Of a stretch of 64,000 nucleotides of DNA, positions 21,011 to 33,261 are shown piece after piece (the stretch's first letter is position 1; each line of letters starts with the position of its first letter). The stretch comes from Desmodus rotundus (Eukaryota; Chordata; Mammalia; Chiroptera; Phyllostomidae): positions 11,011,680-11,075,679 of the forward strand of contig NC_071391.1 of the NCBI RefSeq assembly GCF_022682495.2. Reading direction: 5' to 3'. Below the pieces are notes generated by a model that saw only the letters and a list, made by a program, of their open reading frames with translations, ran no database searches and had not been told where the DNA came from. A program made the translations under genes and the position numbers.

Positions 21011-21208
21011 TTTTTATTATTAACCAGAAAGTCATGTCACCTATTTGAGACATAGTTTCCTTCCATAGGTTTCTATATGTTTCTGTTATTACATTTAACA
21101 CTCTTTGGATATAATATCCTTATAAGTATGTTTATTTAATTAATACCTGTGTTCCCCATAATAATGTAAATGCCACGATGTCGGATAAAATGTTTGAAAG
21201 CAAGCATG

Positions 21209-21884
21209 AGGTCTGTCCAGAGGTATCCAGACATGTGATGTGAAAAGTAGAGACATTTAGTGAAGAAGATACAAGCTACAAGAAACACTGTACATAGGAC
21301 AATGACGCCTCAGTCCCTTCAAAGAAGGCACCTTGGGACCTCACACAGTTCTCCCAGTCTCCATGAGCTGCCCTGTCATATTTTCCTGAATCTCATCAAT
21401 GGTCTAAAATCTCTTCCCTTTCAAAGGTGATTTTAGTTTTAGGAAAACCCAGAAGTCAAAGGGCACCAAATCTGAGCTGCAGGGGAGCTCAGTTACCTGG
21501 GTGATTTGATGATTTGCCAAAAAAGACTGCATGTGACATGCATGAGTGGGCAGGTTGTTGTGATGGAACTGCCAGTCACCAGTTGCCCATCGCTGGGGTT
21601 TTCTGAATCACCCAAATAGTTTCCGCAGAGGGATGTTCAAGCTTAATGCAAAATTTGATGCAGATTCATTGTTCTACTCATCTAGTCACATTGAATGTGT
21701 GACGGCCACACAGTACACGTGCTCACTCAACAGCATCTACTGCTCCCACTGACTAGTACAGTGACGTTGTCATCACTCACGCATGTGCACTCCAGTCCGC
21801 TCTCCTTGGCTGCCAGGTTAGATCAATGTCGCGCAAACAGTTCTCATTATTTTAACAATAGATGGACTTTTTCCAGACATACCT
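21209..21884 (-). pseudogene. Internally deleted mariner transposon with transposase remnant
   Basis: About 676 bp ending in imperfect inverted repeats ('aggtctgtccagaggtatcc' on the left, and 'aggtatgtctgg' read from the right). The minus strand encodes mariner transposase pieces such as GDWQFHHNN, equivalent to the WQ-HHDNAPAH region that holds the second catalytic aspartate. Here that Asp reads as Asn, and text equivalent to the third-aspartate region follows. A complete mariner is about 1.3 kb, so the N-terminal half is missing and the frame is broken. Cut-and-paste transposase relic, not active. Confidence 0.7.
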
Positions 21885-23040
21885 TGCATTTCTCCATTGC
21901 TTAGCCTGGTACATAGTGTGTACCACTAAAAAAAGAAAAGATAGAATGGCAGGTAGGTAAGTAGATCGGTAAAAACATAGGCAGAAAACTTTAACACCCT
22001 GGAGATTATAAGTCATAAGCTGATGGGAACTAGAAAACATGAAACACACTGATGGAATTATAAATATGTATGATTCATTCATGTACAATAAGTCTGTTTT
22101 GATTTCCTTAAATAGAATAATTTATTTGGAAATGTTCAGAATAAGTCAAAATTTAGCTTCCCAAGGTTGACCAGTTGTCCATTGTTGTAACTTGTCTACT
22201 TTGCCTTGTTCCTAGTTATCTGTATTTTCTTCATTGTGCAAACCTTGAGCCTAACTCTGCAGATGACACCCTCATACTGTCTCCTCACCAATCTGCCAAT
22301 TGCATGCATTCTCGTTAACCTTTTACTTAATAATGTCATTTGCTTGATCAATTCATTTGACCAATATACCATGATTACATTCCTGTTAACTCACTATCTT
22401 GTTCCTGGTGTTATCTCCAACAATTACATCCACATGATCATCTGTTTTTCATGTAGTTACAACATTGGGCACAAACTGTTCTACATTCCCATGGCCACCA
22501 TGGTGTTTATATGTGTGGTTTTATATAAATTTGACATCACAGCTCTTTTCTACAGAGCTGGCAATATGGAACATCATCATACTTTGTAGTTACTCAGACC
22601 AAATAAAATTAAGTTTTTAACTACACATCTTATTGAAACTCTAGAATATTTTTAGGGTTACACAGGAATCCCAAGTTTGAAAGTTACCAAAAATCTTTTA
22701 ATCTTTGTAAATCCAGGAAAACCTCTTTGCTTTCAAAATCTCTCATAAGTATGCTAGGCAATGGTACTTCCTTGAAAGAATCAATGCAAACATTAAAATA
22801 GTATCTCTTCTGTATATTTGTGACTCTTCTTTTGAACTGCCAAATAAATAGTGAGAAAAAAATGTAGTATTTGAAAATATGATGAAATCCAGAGCTGAAT
22901 TACTATCTATTTTTTATCCATAAGCATAAAGAATCACTATGTAAATAATTTGAAAGGCTTACATTTTGCTTTTGTTATTGAATATAGTTAAACATTGTTT
23001 TTTGTTTTTCTTAAAAGAACATGATTACTTATTTCAAAAA
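21885..23040. other. Intergenic, one unexplained 127-residue frame
   Basis: The plus-strand frame at 22206-22589 is hydrophobic (several candidate membrane spans) but matches no family I recognise. It shows none of the OR, vomeronasal or taste-receptor motifs. Nothing else seen. Confidence 0.4.
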
Positions 23041-23053
23041 TTGAATAAACTCT

Positions 23054-23055
23054 TT

Positions 23056-23091
<36 letters not shown>

Positions 23092-23194
23092 ATTCAGTTA
23101 CAATTGTCTGCATTTTCTCCCTATCCCTCCAACCCACCCCAGCCAGTCACACCTTCTTTCCCCCACCTCTACCCTCCCCCTTGATTTTGTCTTT
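23054..23194 (-). mobile_element. 5'-truncated L1 3' end (antisense), with TSD
   Basis: An inverted poly(A) with a (ttta)n stretch leads into 'ttcagttacaattgtctgc' and the pyrimidine-rich inverted L1 3' UTR. Perfect 13-bp duplications 'ttgaataaactct' flank it (23041-23053 and 23195-23207). A 141-bp copy. Confidence 0.85.
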
Positions 23195-23207
23195 TTGAAT
23201 AAACTCT

Positions 23208-25357
23208 TATAGAGTAAATTTTCAGAAAACATCCAATGAATAGTCAAGAACAATAGCTAGGTAACTGAATTACTGAAAATCTTTGGCCCTGAAGCCTTGG
23301 TTCCTCAGTTTTTATCTGTCTTATATTCCACAAGGAGATCTTCCATATTAATTTAATTGTCAAATTAATTTTTCTGACTTGTAAAGAGCACTTTTAAAGT
23401 GATATGGTATTTGATGAACAAGCTTGGAAAATCAGAATGTAGGTAAAAGTAGCCATTGATTCAAGAATTGAAATATATATAACCATTATTTATTATGATG
23501 GTCTTGTGTTGGAAGTTATAGTATAATCAAATGGATTTTCCCTAGAAGACTTGCTCTATTTGATGATCTAAAGGCAGCCTGATTTACCTGGGTAAGACTA
23601 TTCTGATAATAAGTTTCCTCTTACCTTACACCTCAGCTGACAAAAATATCTTAATATGTTTGTGATCATGTGTTAATTTAACTCTGCTTAACATGAAGTT
23701 ATGGAAGTTTATCCAAGGCAAGGTACTGTGGGTTTTTAATTTGATTAAACATATACCCACTGCTTATCAAGAATAATGTTTACTAATGGAGAAACATTTA
23801 CAACTATTTTACCATAACACTTATGAGGAACAGCTGAAGTATTTTTTTCAAAATTGTTTTGTGAATCCAGTTAGTATGTCTAGTTACTTTATTAATCAAA
23901 ATATTAAAAACACTTAACCACTAAAAACTTCAACAGTTATACTTGTACAAAATACATTGTGGCCTAGGGAAGCATAATAAATCATGTGCGTACTTTAGCT
24001 TTCTTTCTCCAGTAGCTTTCAGTTGCCCTTGGACTTTTCTAAAAACAAACAAACAAACAAGCAAAGAAACAATATAAAACAAGCAAAAGAAAAAGGGGGC
24101 TACATATACCCCTTTGTTTCCCAAATGAATCAGTGATCACTGGAAGGACACTATGTGGTAGAATATGTTCTTGCTGCATGGATGGCCGAGTAACATGAAT
24201 GAGTAACTCTTTACAATGAAGCTCTTCCTGCTGGATAATGAAGGTAGCAGAAAAGAATGGTGTCCAGAAATGCACAGCAAACAGCAGGCAAAGCCACTAC
24301 CAAGAGTGCTGAGGAAGAAAACACAAAAGAGATGCTTAAGCTATTCTTAACTTCCATGTACAAATTCCCTGAGCTATCTTCAGGGAACTTTTAATTGGCA
24401 GAATTGATTGCTTAATCTTGTTGTTTTAAAGATGCCATAGGGAAAAGGAGACAATCTTATAAATAAATACAAGTACCAATTTTCCTCACTTATTGTTTTT
24501 GAAGGCTCACTGATTTTTCCCACCTCTTTATAGGTAGGACTGTCTATTTTGTGTGAAGAATTAGCGATGGTGTTATTACTTATACTTGGAATTAATTTCT
24601 TATTTGATAAGAACAAGTCTATGGATAGAATAAAGAACTGCATGGTAATAATTAGGGTCTATAATAAGGAAAGTATTAATGCTCATAATTTGAGAATTTT
24701 TATTTCTTCTAAATATTAAACAAAGGAGAAGTAGAAACAAAAAATTTCTTGTGATGGCTTTATATGCTTCCACATGGTCAGATAGTTACATACATTATAA
24801 CTTTTAAAATCCTTAGAGGAAACCATTGTTTCAACGTTTTCCAAATGAGAACACAGAGGCTCATAAAGGTTACATTTTCTACAATTGTAGACTTAATAGG
24901 CAGTACAGTCATAATTCTTCAGGTCAAATCAGCTTAGTTCCAAAACCCATGGTTGATTTTGTGAGTCGAATTCCAGTATTCAGGATACCAGAAGTATTTT
25001 AGCGCAAAATGATTTTTTTTTAATTTTGGAAAGCAAAAATATACCTTGGTAGAGCATCATTAAGGAAGGTAGGATCTAAGACTAGGGTGTGAACACATAT
25101 ATAGGTACGATATATTTCAGTATTCTCTGGTAGGAGATGAGAAAAAGATAGTGGGACACTCCACTACCCACGTGAATATATATGCACACACAGTGAAGAA
25201 AAGGTGAGATGCTCAGAATAATATGTAGAGAAAAATAGGGAGTTATTGAAGTCATTTCAGGGAAGAAGAGTAGAGGTAAGAAAAAGGAGGGGGAAAAATA
25301 AGAAAAATCAAAGATGTTATACAGCTGGGGTTTAAATACTGTAAAGCAGCCCGTGAT
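23208..25357. other. Intergenic, no gene; one MIR remnant
   Basis: Contains a reverse-strand MIR remnant at about 24790-24960 ('ttccaaatgagaacacagag'). The minus-strand frames at 23930-24643 have no recognisable domain. Confidence 0.4.
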
Positions 25358-25372
25358 AAAAATCCTCTGTGG

Positions 25373-25581
25373 CCCTGGCTGGTGTAGTTCAGTGGATTGA
25401 GTGGTTCAGTGGCCCACTGGCCTATGAACCAAAGGGAATCCCAGTCTAGGGCACCTGGGTTGCAGGCCAGGTCCCCAGTAGGGGATGTGAGAGAGGCAAC
25501 CTCACATTGGTGTTTTGCTCCCTCTCTTTTTCCTTCCCTTCCCCTCCAAAAATAAATAAATAAAATCTTTAAAATTTTTTA
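25373..25581 (+). repeat. Ves-type bat SINE with TSD
   Basis: tRNA-derived head 'ccctggctggtgtagttcag' (A box), then 'gggttgcaggccaggtcccc' and the A-rich tail 'aaaaataaataaataaaatc'. Perfect 15-bp duplications 'aaaaatcctctgtgg' at 25358-25372 and 25582-25596. Ves SINEs are typical of Yangochiropteran bats, so this is the main evidence for the organism. Mobilised by L1. Confidence 0.9.
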
Positions 25582-25596
25582 AAAAATCCTCTGTGG

Positions 25597-27397
25597 CTAG
25601 GATAAAGGAGGGGAATTTAGAAAATATGCCCATAATAAATATGCCCATTATTTAAATTTAATTACTTTATTCTTTTGCAACAAATATTATCTTCCAGCTA
25701 CATTCCATAGAATTGCAATGTGTGTGTGTGTGTATGTGTATTTGTGATTTTGGATTTCCAAAAGGCATGGAATAAATGAATAGGAAGTTTAAGATGATTT
25801 TAAAATGTCTCAAAAAGTGAACGTTGGGGTTATCTAGGCATTATCATCACAATTTTTAAGTCACAGCATGGTCCTTGCGCATAACCTGTGAAGGATTAAA
25901 TTCAAAATAACATTTATAGCTTCATGTAATTATATCTTATATAGCAATCAGCCTTATAGTATCTTGAGTACGGAGCCTAGAGATTTGTTATTAGTTGAAT
26001 AATAACTTTAATTCATGCACGAGTGAAACAAAATAATAGTTAAACAATTTAGAGTTCAATTGTCATTTATATACAACTCTGAGGGGATATGTCATTTCAG
26101 CGCTGCCACAATTTTAGTAGTTTCAGCTTTATTAACTCAGTTTTCTGCCATCTCCTCCATGGATCCAGGGTGGCTCAGGACTACACCCACCTCGTAGCCG
26201 CAGGAAGCAGAACAGGGGAAGGGAAGGACGAGACTCTGGTATAAAGGGATGGAAAATACTGTACCTGTTGTACAAATTCACACTCTTTCATCACCTTCTC
26301 TTGGCTAGATCTTACTCTTTTGTTGTAGCAAATCTAGTTTGAAATTAAGCAAAGAAAGGGGCCTTTTTTGGTTATTTTGTATTGTTTACTATGGTTTGCT
26401 TTTTTTAAAACTTGTCCTCTTAAAGAGACTAGCTCTGGATCCAAGAAGCAAGTACTTGTGTGGGTGTGGGGGAGGCTCTGGCCCAGGCCCCGTCACTTCC
26501 CTGTGGCTGGTGCGAGCACTCTGCTCTCTAACGTTTTTACAAGTATAGATGAATATGTGGGCTAAGTCATTTCTAAAGTCTAATTCAGGCCTGATGGACT
26601 GAAAAATGAGCTCCTCCAAGGTTTATTGAATTATTGGGAAAATGTTAGAAGAATTTCTGAAAGTTTCCCTGTATTTTATATTGATTTCCATTCATGGTAA
26701 AAGATTTACAACTGTTCACTTTTTTTAAAGAATTCTCTTTTCTTCAGAGTCTTCCCCCAAATAGCATCCAGTCAGTCTAAAATAGGAAGTACAGACTTTT
26801 CATATCCTACAAAGAATGAACTCAATGTATCACTTAGTGCCCCCTGACAAAAAACCTAAGGGATTTTGCCTGGTATGACCTGAAAGAATCATTATCAGGA
26901 AAAGAAATTCTGGTACAAGGTTTTCAATTTCTAATTAAGTTTTTTATTAAGTTGTCTGGTAAATTTGTTTAGATAAGTGGTGTTTGTTTGTTTACTGCCA
27001 CCAAGTGGCAAAATCTACGATAAAAAATTAGTGTAGGGTTATAAAAAGTTGAAAATAGACAAAGTAAGAAAGGATGTAGGTAAGAAAGTAGTGACAGATA
27101 CCACAAAGATACATAAACAAAGAGAAATAAGAGCTCAATTAGCAAAAATAAAAATAAAAATTGAAGCTGACTGTTGACTGAGACCCAGAGCTACTTTGAA
27201 TGGGTTTGGTAACATTTGATTAGATCCTGTTTTAATTGAACTATTTCTAATACCTCCAGGGGAAAAATACTCATAGAAAAGAAAGGAAAAAATGCAGAGA
27301 TAAAGATACAAAGTAATATCCTAAGAAAATATGAATTTCTTTTCCATAAAAAAATTCTGAACTAATCCAAAGTTCTCACTTCCCATTGAAGGATGCT
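25597..27397. other. Intergenic, 5' flank of OR5M8
   Basis: Includes a (gt)n stretch near 25710-25730 and a TATA-like 'ggtataaagg' at about 26239 that could be an OR5M8 promoter, though no convincing donor follows. No other gene seen. The overlapping frames at 26339-26619 have no known domain. Confidence 0.4.
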
Positions 27398-28333
27398 ATG
27401 AGAAGAAACTTCACCTCAGTGACTGAGTTCATTCTCCTCGGACTGACTGATCGCCTGGAACTGCAGATCCTCCTCTTCCTGCTGTTTCTGGCCATTTACG
27501 TGGCCACGGTGGCAGGGAATCTGGGCACCATTGTCCTCATCCAGGTCAGTGCCCGGCTCCACACACCCATGTACTTTTTCCTGAGCCACTTGTCCTTTGT
27601 GGATCTGTGCTTCTCCTCCAATGTGACCCCAAAGATGCTGGAGATTTTCTTGTCAGAGGAGAAAACCATTTCCTATCCTGCTTGTCTGGTGCAGTGTTAC
27701 CTTTTTATAGCCTTGGTCCATGTGGAGATCTACATCCTGGCTGTGATGGCCTTTGATCGGTACATGGCCATCTGCAACCCTCTGCTTTATGGCATCAAAA
27801 TGTCCAAGAGCGTGTGCACGTCCCTCATCACAGTGCCTTATGTGTATGGAGCGCTCACTGGGCTGATGGAGACCATGTGGACCTACAGCCTTGTCTTCTG
27901 TGGCTCCAATGAAATCAATCACTTCTACTGTGCTGACCCACCCCTGATTAAGCTGGCTTGCTCTGACACCACCAACAAAGAAACATCAATGTTTGTTGTG
28001 GCTGGATGTAACCTTTCCTTTTCTCTCCTCATCATCCTGGTTTCTTACCTATATATTTTTCCTGCTATCCTGAGGATTCGTTCCACAGAAGGCAGGCACA
28101 AAGCTTTCTCTACCTGTGGCTCCCACCTGACAGTTGTTACTATATTCTATACGACACTCTTCTTTATGTATCTTAGACCCCCTTCAAAAGAATCTGTGGA
28201 ACAGGGGAAAATGGTGGCTGTATTTTATACCACAGTAATTCCCATGTTGAACCCTGTGATTTATAGCCTTAGAAATAAAGATGTGAAAGAAGCATTAACC
28301 AGAGAGCTGTTAAGGAAAAATATATTTCCCTAG
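27398..28333 (+). CDS. OR5M8: Olfactory receptor 5M8
   Basis: Odorant receptor of 311 residues. Marks: N-glycosylation site NFT (4-6), GN at 40-41, TPMYFF in TM2, cysteines near 96 and 178, MAFDRY at 117-122, FYCADPP in loop 2, KAFSTCGSH before TM6 and NPVIY in TM7. [38 protein letters not shown] and [17 protein letters not shown] agree with human OR5M8 as I remember it. The ATG at 27398 is chosen because the family starts MRRN and the frame upstream offers only a TTG. No disruption. It lies between OR5M11 and OR5M3, as in human. Confidence 0.95.
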   Translation: MRRNFTSVTEFILLGLTDRLELQILLFLLFLAIYVATVAGNLGTIVLIQVSARLHTPMYFFLSHLSFVDLCFSSNVTPKMLEIFLSEEKTISYPACLVQCYLFIALVHVEIYILAVMAFDRYMAICNPLLYGIKMSKSVCTSLITVPYVYGALTGLMETMWTYSLVFCGSNEINHFYCADPPLIKLACSDTTNKETSMFVVAGCNLSFSLLIILVSYLYIFPAILRIRSTEGRHKAFSTCGSHLTVVTIFYTTLFFMYLRPPSKESVEQGKMVAVFYTTVIPMLNPVIYSLRNKDVKEALTRELLRKNIFP

Positions 28334-28445
28334 AAGATATCACTATTCTTTTGGCCTCAAAGCATTTTCTAGACCTTTTTCCTAAATTACAGGACAAAAT
28401 TTATGGTAAAATGAGAAATTCTGTACCCCGGTAGGAAACACTACA

Positions 28446-29601
28446 ATTGTTTTTTTATTTATTTTTATTGAATCTATTTGAGTAACATTAGCTAATAAAA
28501 TTACATAGGTTTCAGGGGTACAATTCTACATCATGTGTATATTGTACAATATCGTGTGATCACCACCCCACATCAAGTCTCCTTCCATCACTGTTTATCC
28601 CCCTTTATCCTCTTCTACCTCTCCCCACCCTTTTAATCTCTTCTAATCACCACACTGTTGTCAGTGTCCATGAGTTTTTTCTTGGCTTAATCCCTTCCCA
28701 TTTTTCACCCAGCCCCCATTTCCTTTCACGTCTGGCAGTTGTCAGTCTGTTTGCTGTATTTATGAGTCTCTTTCTGTTTTGTTTGTTAGTTTATTTTGTT
28801 CATTAGATTTCATATATGAGTGGGGTTATATCAAACTAAAAAGTTTTTGCACAGCAAAGGAAATCATCAACAAAATGAAAAGACAGCTCACTAAATGGGA
28901 GAAAATATTTGTCAATACATCTGACAAGGGCTTAATATCTAAAATGTATAAGAAACTTATACAACTCAACACCAGAAAATTAAGCAACCCAATTAAGAAA
29001 TGAGCAAAGAGCCTGAATAGACATTTCTTCAAAGAGCACATACAGATGGACAATAGACAAGTGAAAAGATGCTCAGCATCACTAATCGTCAGACAAATGC
29101 AAATTAAAACCACAATGAGATATCCCCTCATCCCTGTCAGAATGGCTATCATCAATAAGTCAACAAACAAGTGTTGGCAAGGATGTGGAGTAAAGGAAAC
29201 TCATACACTGTTGGTGGGAATGCAGATGGATGCAGCCACTGTACAAAACAATATGGAGTTAACTCAAAAAACTGAAAATGAAACTGTTTTATGACCCATC
29301 AATTCCACTTCCTGCAATATATCCAAAGAAGCCCAAAACACTAATTCAAAAGAATACATGCACCCCTATGCTCATTGCAGTGCTATTTACAATAACCAAG
29401 ATCTGAAGCATCCGAAGTGCCCCTCAGTAAATGAATGGATAAAAAAGCTGTGGTACATTTACACAATGGAATACTACTTGGCTGTAACAAAAACCCTTTT
29501 AAGCCAGCATGCACAGACCTGGAGAATATTATGTTAAGTGAAATAAGCCAGTCCGAGACAGACAAGCACCGTACGACTTCACTTATGTGTGGAATCTCAT
29601 G
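28446..29601 (-). mobile_element. L1 insertion with 5' inversion (twin priming), older type
   Basis: 28446 to about 28825 is the L1 3' UTR in antisense, starting at an inverted poly(A). About 28826-29601 is the end of L1 ORF2 in sense, recognisable from 'aagtttttgcacagcaaagg', 'aatggataaaaaagctgtgg' and 'gtgaaataagccagtccgag'. The two parts meet in the L1 consensus near 'tggaatctaatgaac', as twin priming produces. Flanks 'aacactaca' (28437-28445) and 'aacactgca' (29602-29610) match at 8 of 9 bases. Frames are broken; it cannot code for reverse transcriptase. Confidence 0.8.
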
Positions 29602-29610
29602 AACACTGCA

Positions 29611-31248
29611 CTTTTAAACCTTTAAAGCTTTTTTAAAAATCCAAACACAAAAAGTAAAAATTTTATTACAAAAGTTTACATTTTGTACATTTGTTCATTT
29701 TGTTCACTAGTTGTTTTAATTTTGTTGCCCTTTGTGCCCATGGTAGCAGTTTTGCTCACCTTTTGGGTTTAGGTGGACGTGTGGGTTACTTGTCAACAAT
29801 GAGGTAGGTTAGAATTTGTACGTGTCCCTTCTCAATTGAGCATAATATTGTTGGTGAGAGAAACCTTCAGTGGGTATTTTTTTCTCCCCATGGTGACAAG
29901 CAAGATTTAACATTTAAGTACAGCTTCTTGAATGAGGAGACATAGACTAGAACCCACTGGCAACTCACAAAAGAAACGTAGAATTTTGTGATTCTTTTTC
30001 ATTCCCATCCATCTCAAGATTCATACTACCTGTTAAAATAGTCACTTTAACCTCTTATTGCTGAAAGAAACAAAGAAAAAATAATATCATGAAGTGGTGG
30101 GCAAAGGATTGATTTTAGATTTATTTAGACCTGATTCTAAGTCTCAGTTTTATTATTTACTTTTTAGTTGGGTTAGCATAGAATAGGTACCCCGTGGGAT
30201 CAGTTTACTCACCTCCACACCCTGATTAGTGACACGCATCTCACGAGATTATTGTGAATATCAAATATTATTTGTAAGATATCTTTCCCTCAATTACATT
30301 TTAAGGCAACTTTGCTATGAATTCAATTTTAGACTCACTTTTAGGAATCTTTTGCAAACAGTGGAGGCACAATAGAAACTATAAATTAAATGTAGTCCTT
30401 CATATATTTAGCGTACACTTGCTGATTATTGTCTATGCTGCTGTCCCTGGTAGTTATCCGTCTCTCACATTCCATGCCTTTTTCTTCTGGAAACCAATCA
30501 TTTATACCTAGTGTTATTTATTTAAGCATCCCATCAATGTGAAGACTCCTTTAGGGGAAGAATATATTTTTCATATTTGTATTCTGAAGACTAAACAGCA
30601 TGGAACTTTCCACTAAATACATATTTTGTGTGAATTAGTTAAAGGGCAAACAACATAGGAAATAAGTTAGAGAACTTGAAATGATGAATAAAATTACTTG
30701 AATTCAGTTTCATGAGAAATTTTGTCCCCAGAGGATTGCAAATTTGGCTTTCATTATTGTCTTAAATATTTCAGTACAGGCGAATGGTTTAAATTTCAGC
30801 GAAATATAAAATATGGAATTGAGAAAGTGTAGTACTACCAATTAGTATTTCTCCTCATGAAAATGCTCCCCACTGGGATTTCATTTTTAATTGCTTCTTG
30901 AAACAGTTGGGGATTCTCCTGAGATAAATGTTGATATCATCAAGTTGAGTATAAATCCGATAGTACTGGCAAGAATTTGACCTTTGTGCTCACTAAAAAG
31001 ACACTCATATTTTTACAGGTAGAAGAGGAAATGTGTTCGCATGTTAATTTTCAATATCTAGCAATTTATGTATTCACTTATTTAAATCGCATGCTTTTCT
31101 AGATGTTGATGTGTTGAAATAGGTAGTTTCATGGAAAATTTGCACAGACAGTGCATCATTAATGAGAGAAAATCTATAGGTGCTTACTCAGTTCTGTCTT
31201 CCTCTTTACATTAGCAGGGTTTTTTAATCATCCTGGTAGAATTTGGTA
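29611..31248. other. Intergenic, no gene; one MIR remnant
   Basis: A MIR-type remnant lies at about 30110-30280 ('ctcacgagattattgtgaat'). Otherwise AT-rich without recognisable content. Confidence 0.4.
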
Positions 31249-31252
31249 CTAT

Positions 31253-32321
31253 TGTTACAGAGAAGGGCGGTGGGGGTTCACAATAAATTATTACAGAAAG
31301 GACCCCCCTTTTCTGTCTCTGGAAGTTCCCCCCACCCCATGCACACCTGCTAAGTTTGAAATGCCCACCTCCAGAGGAAAGAAGTCTCTCAATGCCAGAG
31401 ACTGGTGAAAAGGAAAGGAATTGTTTATTTAAAAGTTACACAGACTTAGAATAATGGCTTAATGTCTTCATTAAGATACTAAAGTCTTCTAGAATACCCA
31501 CAGATGCATACAGTCCTTCCCTCTCCCTGTGCCCAGTCTGGGGTACCGTATCTCAGGAAAGGAAGTAGAAGTCTATGATTCAGGCTCCCGGCACCATCAG
31601 CTGTGTGGCTGCTGCGATCTCCAGTTAATCCAAAGCCATGAGGCACCTTCTCATGGCCCACCAGCAAGAGTCCTTTCTCCCCTTTCTTCCCGGCAAAGTC
31701 TCTCCTGCTGCCTAAGCTGCGTGGCAAAAAGAAGCACTCCAAAACCACATGGTTCTCTCTCCTATCCTTCAGAACCGCGTGGCCCTCTCCCTCTATGGCT
31801 GCCGCGCCTAGGTTTAAATCCCAGCACTCATCTTCCTTTGCAGTCCCATTTCCGACTCCTCCTACAATCAGTTACACCTGCCAGCATCCCCATATTCTCC
31901 CAGCTTTACTGAGCTGCCATTGTAAGTCCGGGCAGGTGTGGCCCCATGGCATGGAGCCAATCATCTCCAAGCTTTCAGCAGGCCCTGTAACCAGGGGGAG
32001 TTGCCTCCCGGTCCCATCTTGAGTGGAATTTGCTCCCATCCCCCTGGCTCAAAGCATGGCCACAGCTATTTAACACATCCATGAAACCAGTTAAAGGTTA
32101 TAGATATGTTAAATGACCATGCCAGGGGTTGGCTGCAAAGCTGTTGCTACCCAAAACAGCTCTGAATGGCCCTGTTCCATGTGACCCATCCCCCCTGGCT
32201 CAGGCTTGTGGGGGTGAGGACATCCTATATATATTTTTCTAACATTTCCTGGACACCTTGAGTTCTGGACCCCGTTACAAATCCCTTCTTGGGGCCCTCC
32301 TCTTGGCTGCACCCTGCTTCA
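31253..32321. mobile_element. Solo LTR, family A, copy 1 (1069 bp)
   Basis: Begins TGTTACAG and ends CTGCTTCA, with a perfect 4-bp duplication CTAT (31249-31252 and 32322-32325), as in gammaretrovirus-like (ERV1) insertions. No internal viral sequence, so it is a recombined solo LTR. It contains two to three copies of an internal repeat around 'accgcgtggccctctccct' (about 31700-31800). AATAAA and TATA-like motifs on the minus strand suggest that sense, but orientation is not settled. It shares long identical stretches with the copies at 33262, 40633 and 42706. Confidence 0.85.
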
Positions 32322-32325
32322 CTAT

Positions 32326-33257
32326 GGATCTCCTGAAGACATTTCACTAACAGTTTCAAATAATATCCTTTTTGTGTTTTCCAATTACTTTATGCCTGGG
32401 TGTCTACTGTCATCAATTTCCACAAGAAAAAGACAATTTTAAAGTGTAGGTCCATGTAGTTTATTAATGGTTTAGAATGTTTTTGACTTCTCAGAAGTAA
32501 AGTATGTGTTCAAATAGGCCTTTTCCTGTAAGCATTAAACAGGTGGAGAAGTTAGCTTCAGTATGTGCAGCTACGAGGTTTAGACTAAAAGATCTCTAAG
32601 CCCTTTATTGTTCTGTTACTTATAAGATTCTGAATTATTTTCCAATATCCTGTTTCTGTCTAGGACCTGTTTTTTTTTCATAGCTTATGTTTGTATTCCA
32701 AGGGAATTTTGTTTTCAGAATATCTTTTTTTTTTTTTAAATCCAGATACTTGAAATATGAGTCAGTCTGATTATACTCAGAGAAATGCACTGGGTCTGAA
32801 AGACTTTACCCCCATCAATTGGTGAGAAGGATTCTGTGTTTTGGCGGGTTCTACATGCAGCCGCTTGACTCGTCATCCGAGTTGCTAGCTGCGTCCGAGT
32901 GTCTGCTGTGTTTCGTGGGTTTAGCCGCAGTCTGACCGATCTCCCATGGACTGTATTTTTATATTAGTTGTCTCTGCCACAGCCCCGCAATTCTAGAATT
33001 AAACTATGGTTAACACTAATGGTTTCCACTAAAGTATGGTGTGTGTCCATATCCAGTGAGATCTGAGCAAAATTGCAAAGCTCTTAGATATTAAGTCAGT
33101 ACTAAAATCTAGATCTTGAACTGGAGAAGCTGCTCATGGGCAGAGAGTTTTAAAAAAAAGCTCTTGGCTTTCCTCTGGCCAATTGAATCACAGTACGTAC
33201 ACACTCTCCTAGATCCTTGTTACAAACTTCCTCCTGTTTTAAGTTTGGACACTGGTA
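32326..33257. other. Unassigned spacer with a CpG-bearing pocket
   Basis: Mostly AT-rich. About 32840-32935 holds a cluster of CpGs ('gactcgtcatccgagttgc', 'gctgcgtccgagtg') unusual for this region. I cannot name an element or gene there. Confidence 0.4.
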
Positions 33258-33261
33258 CCTT

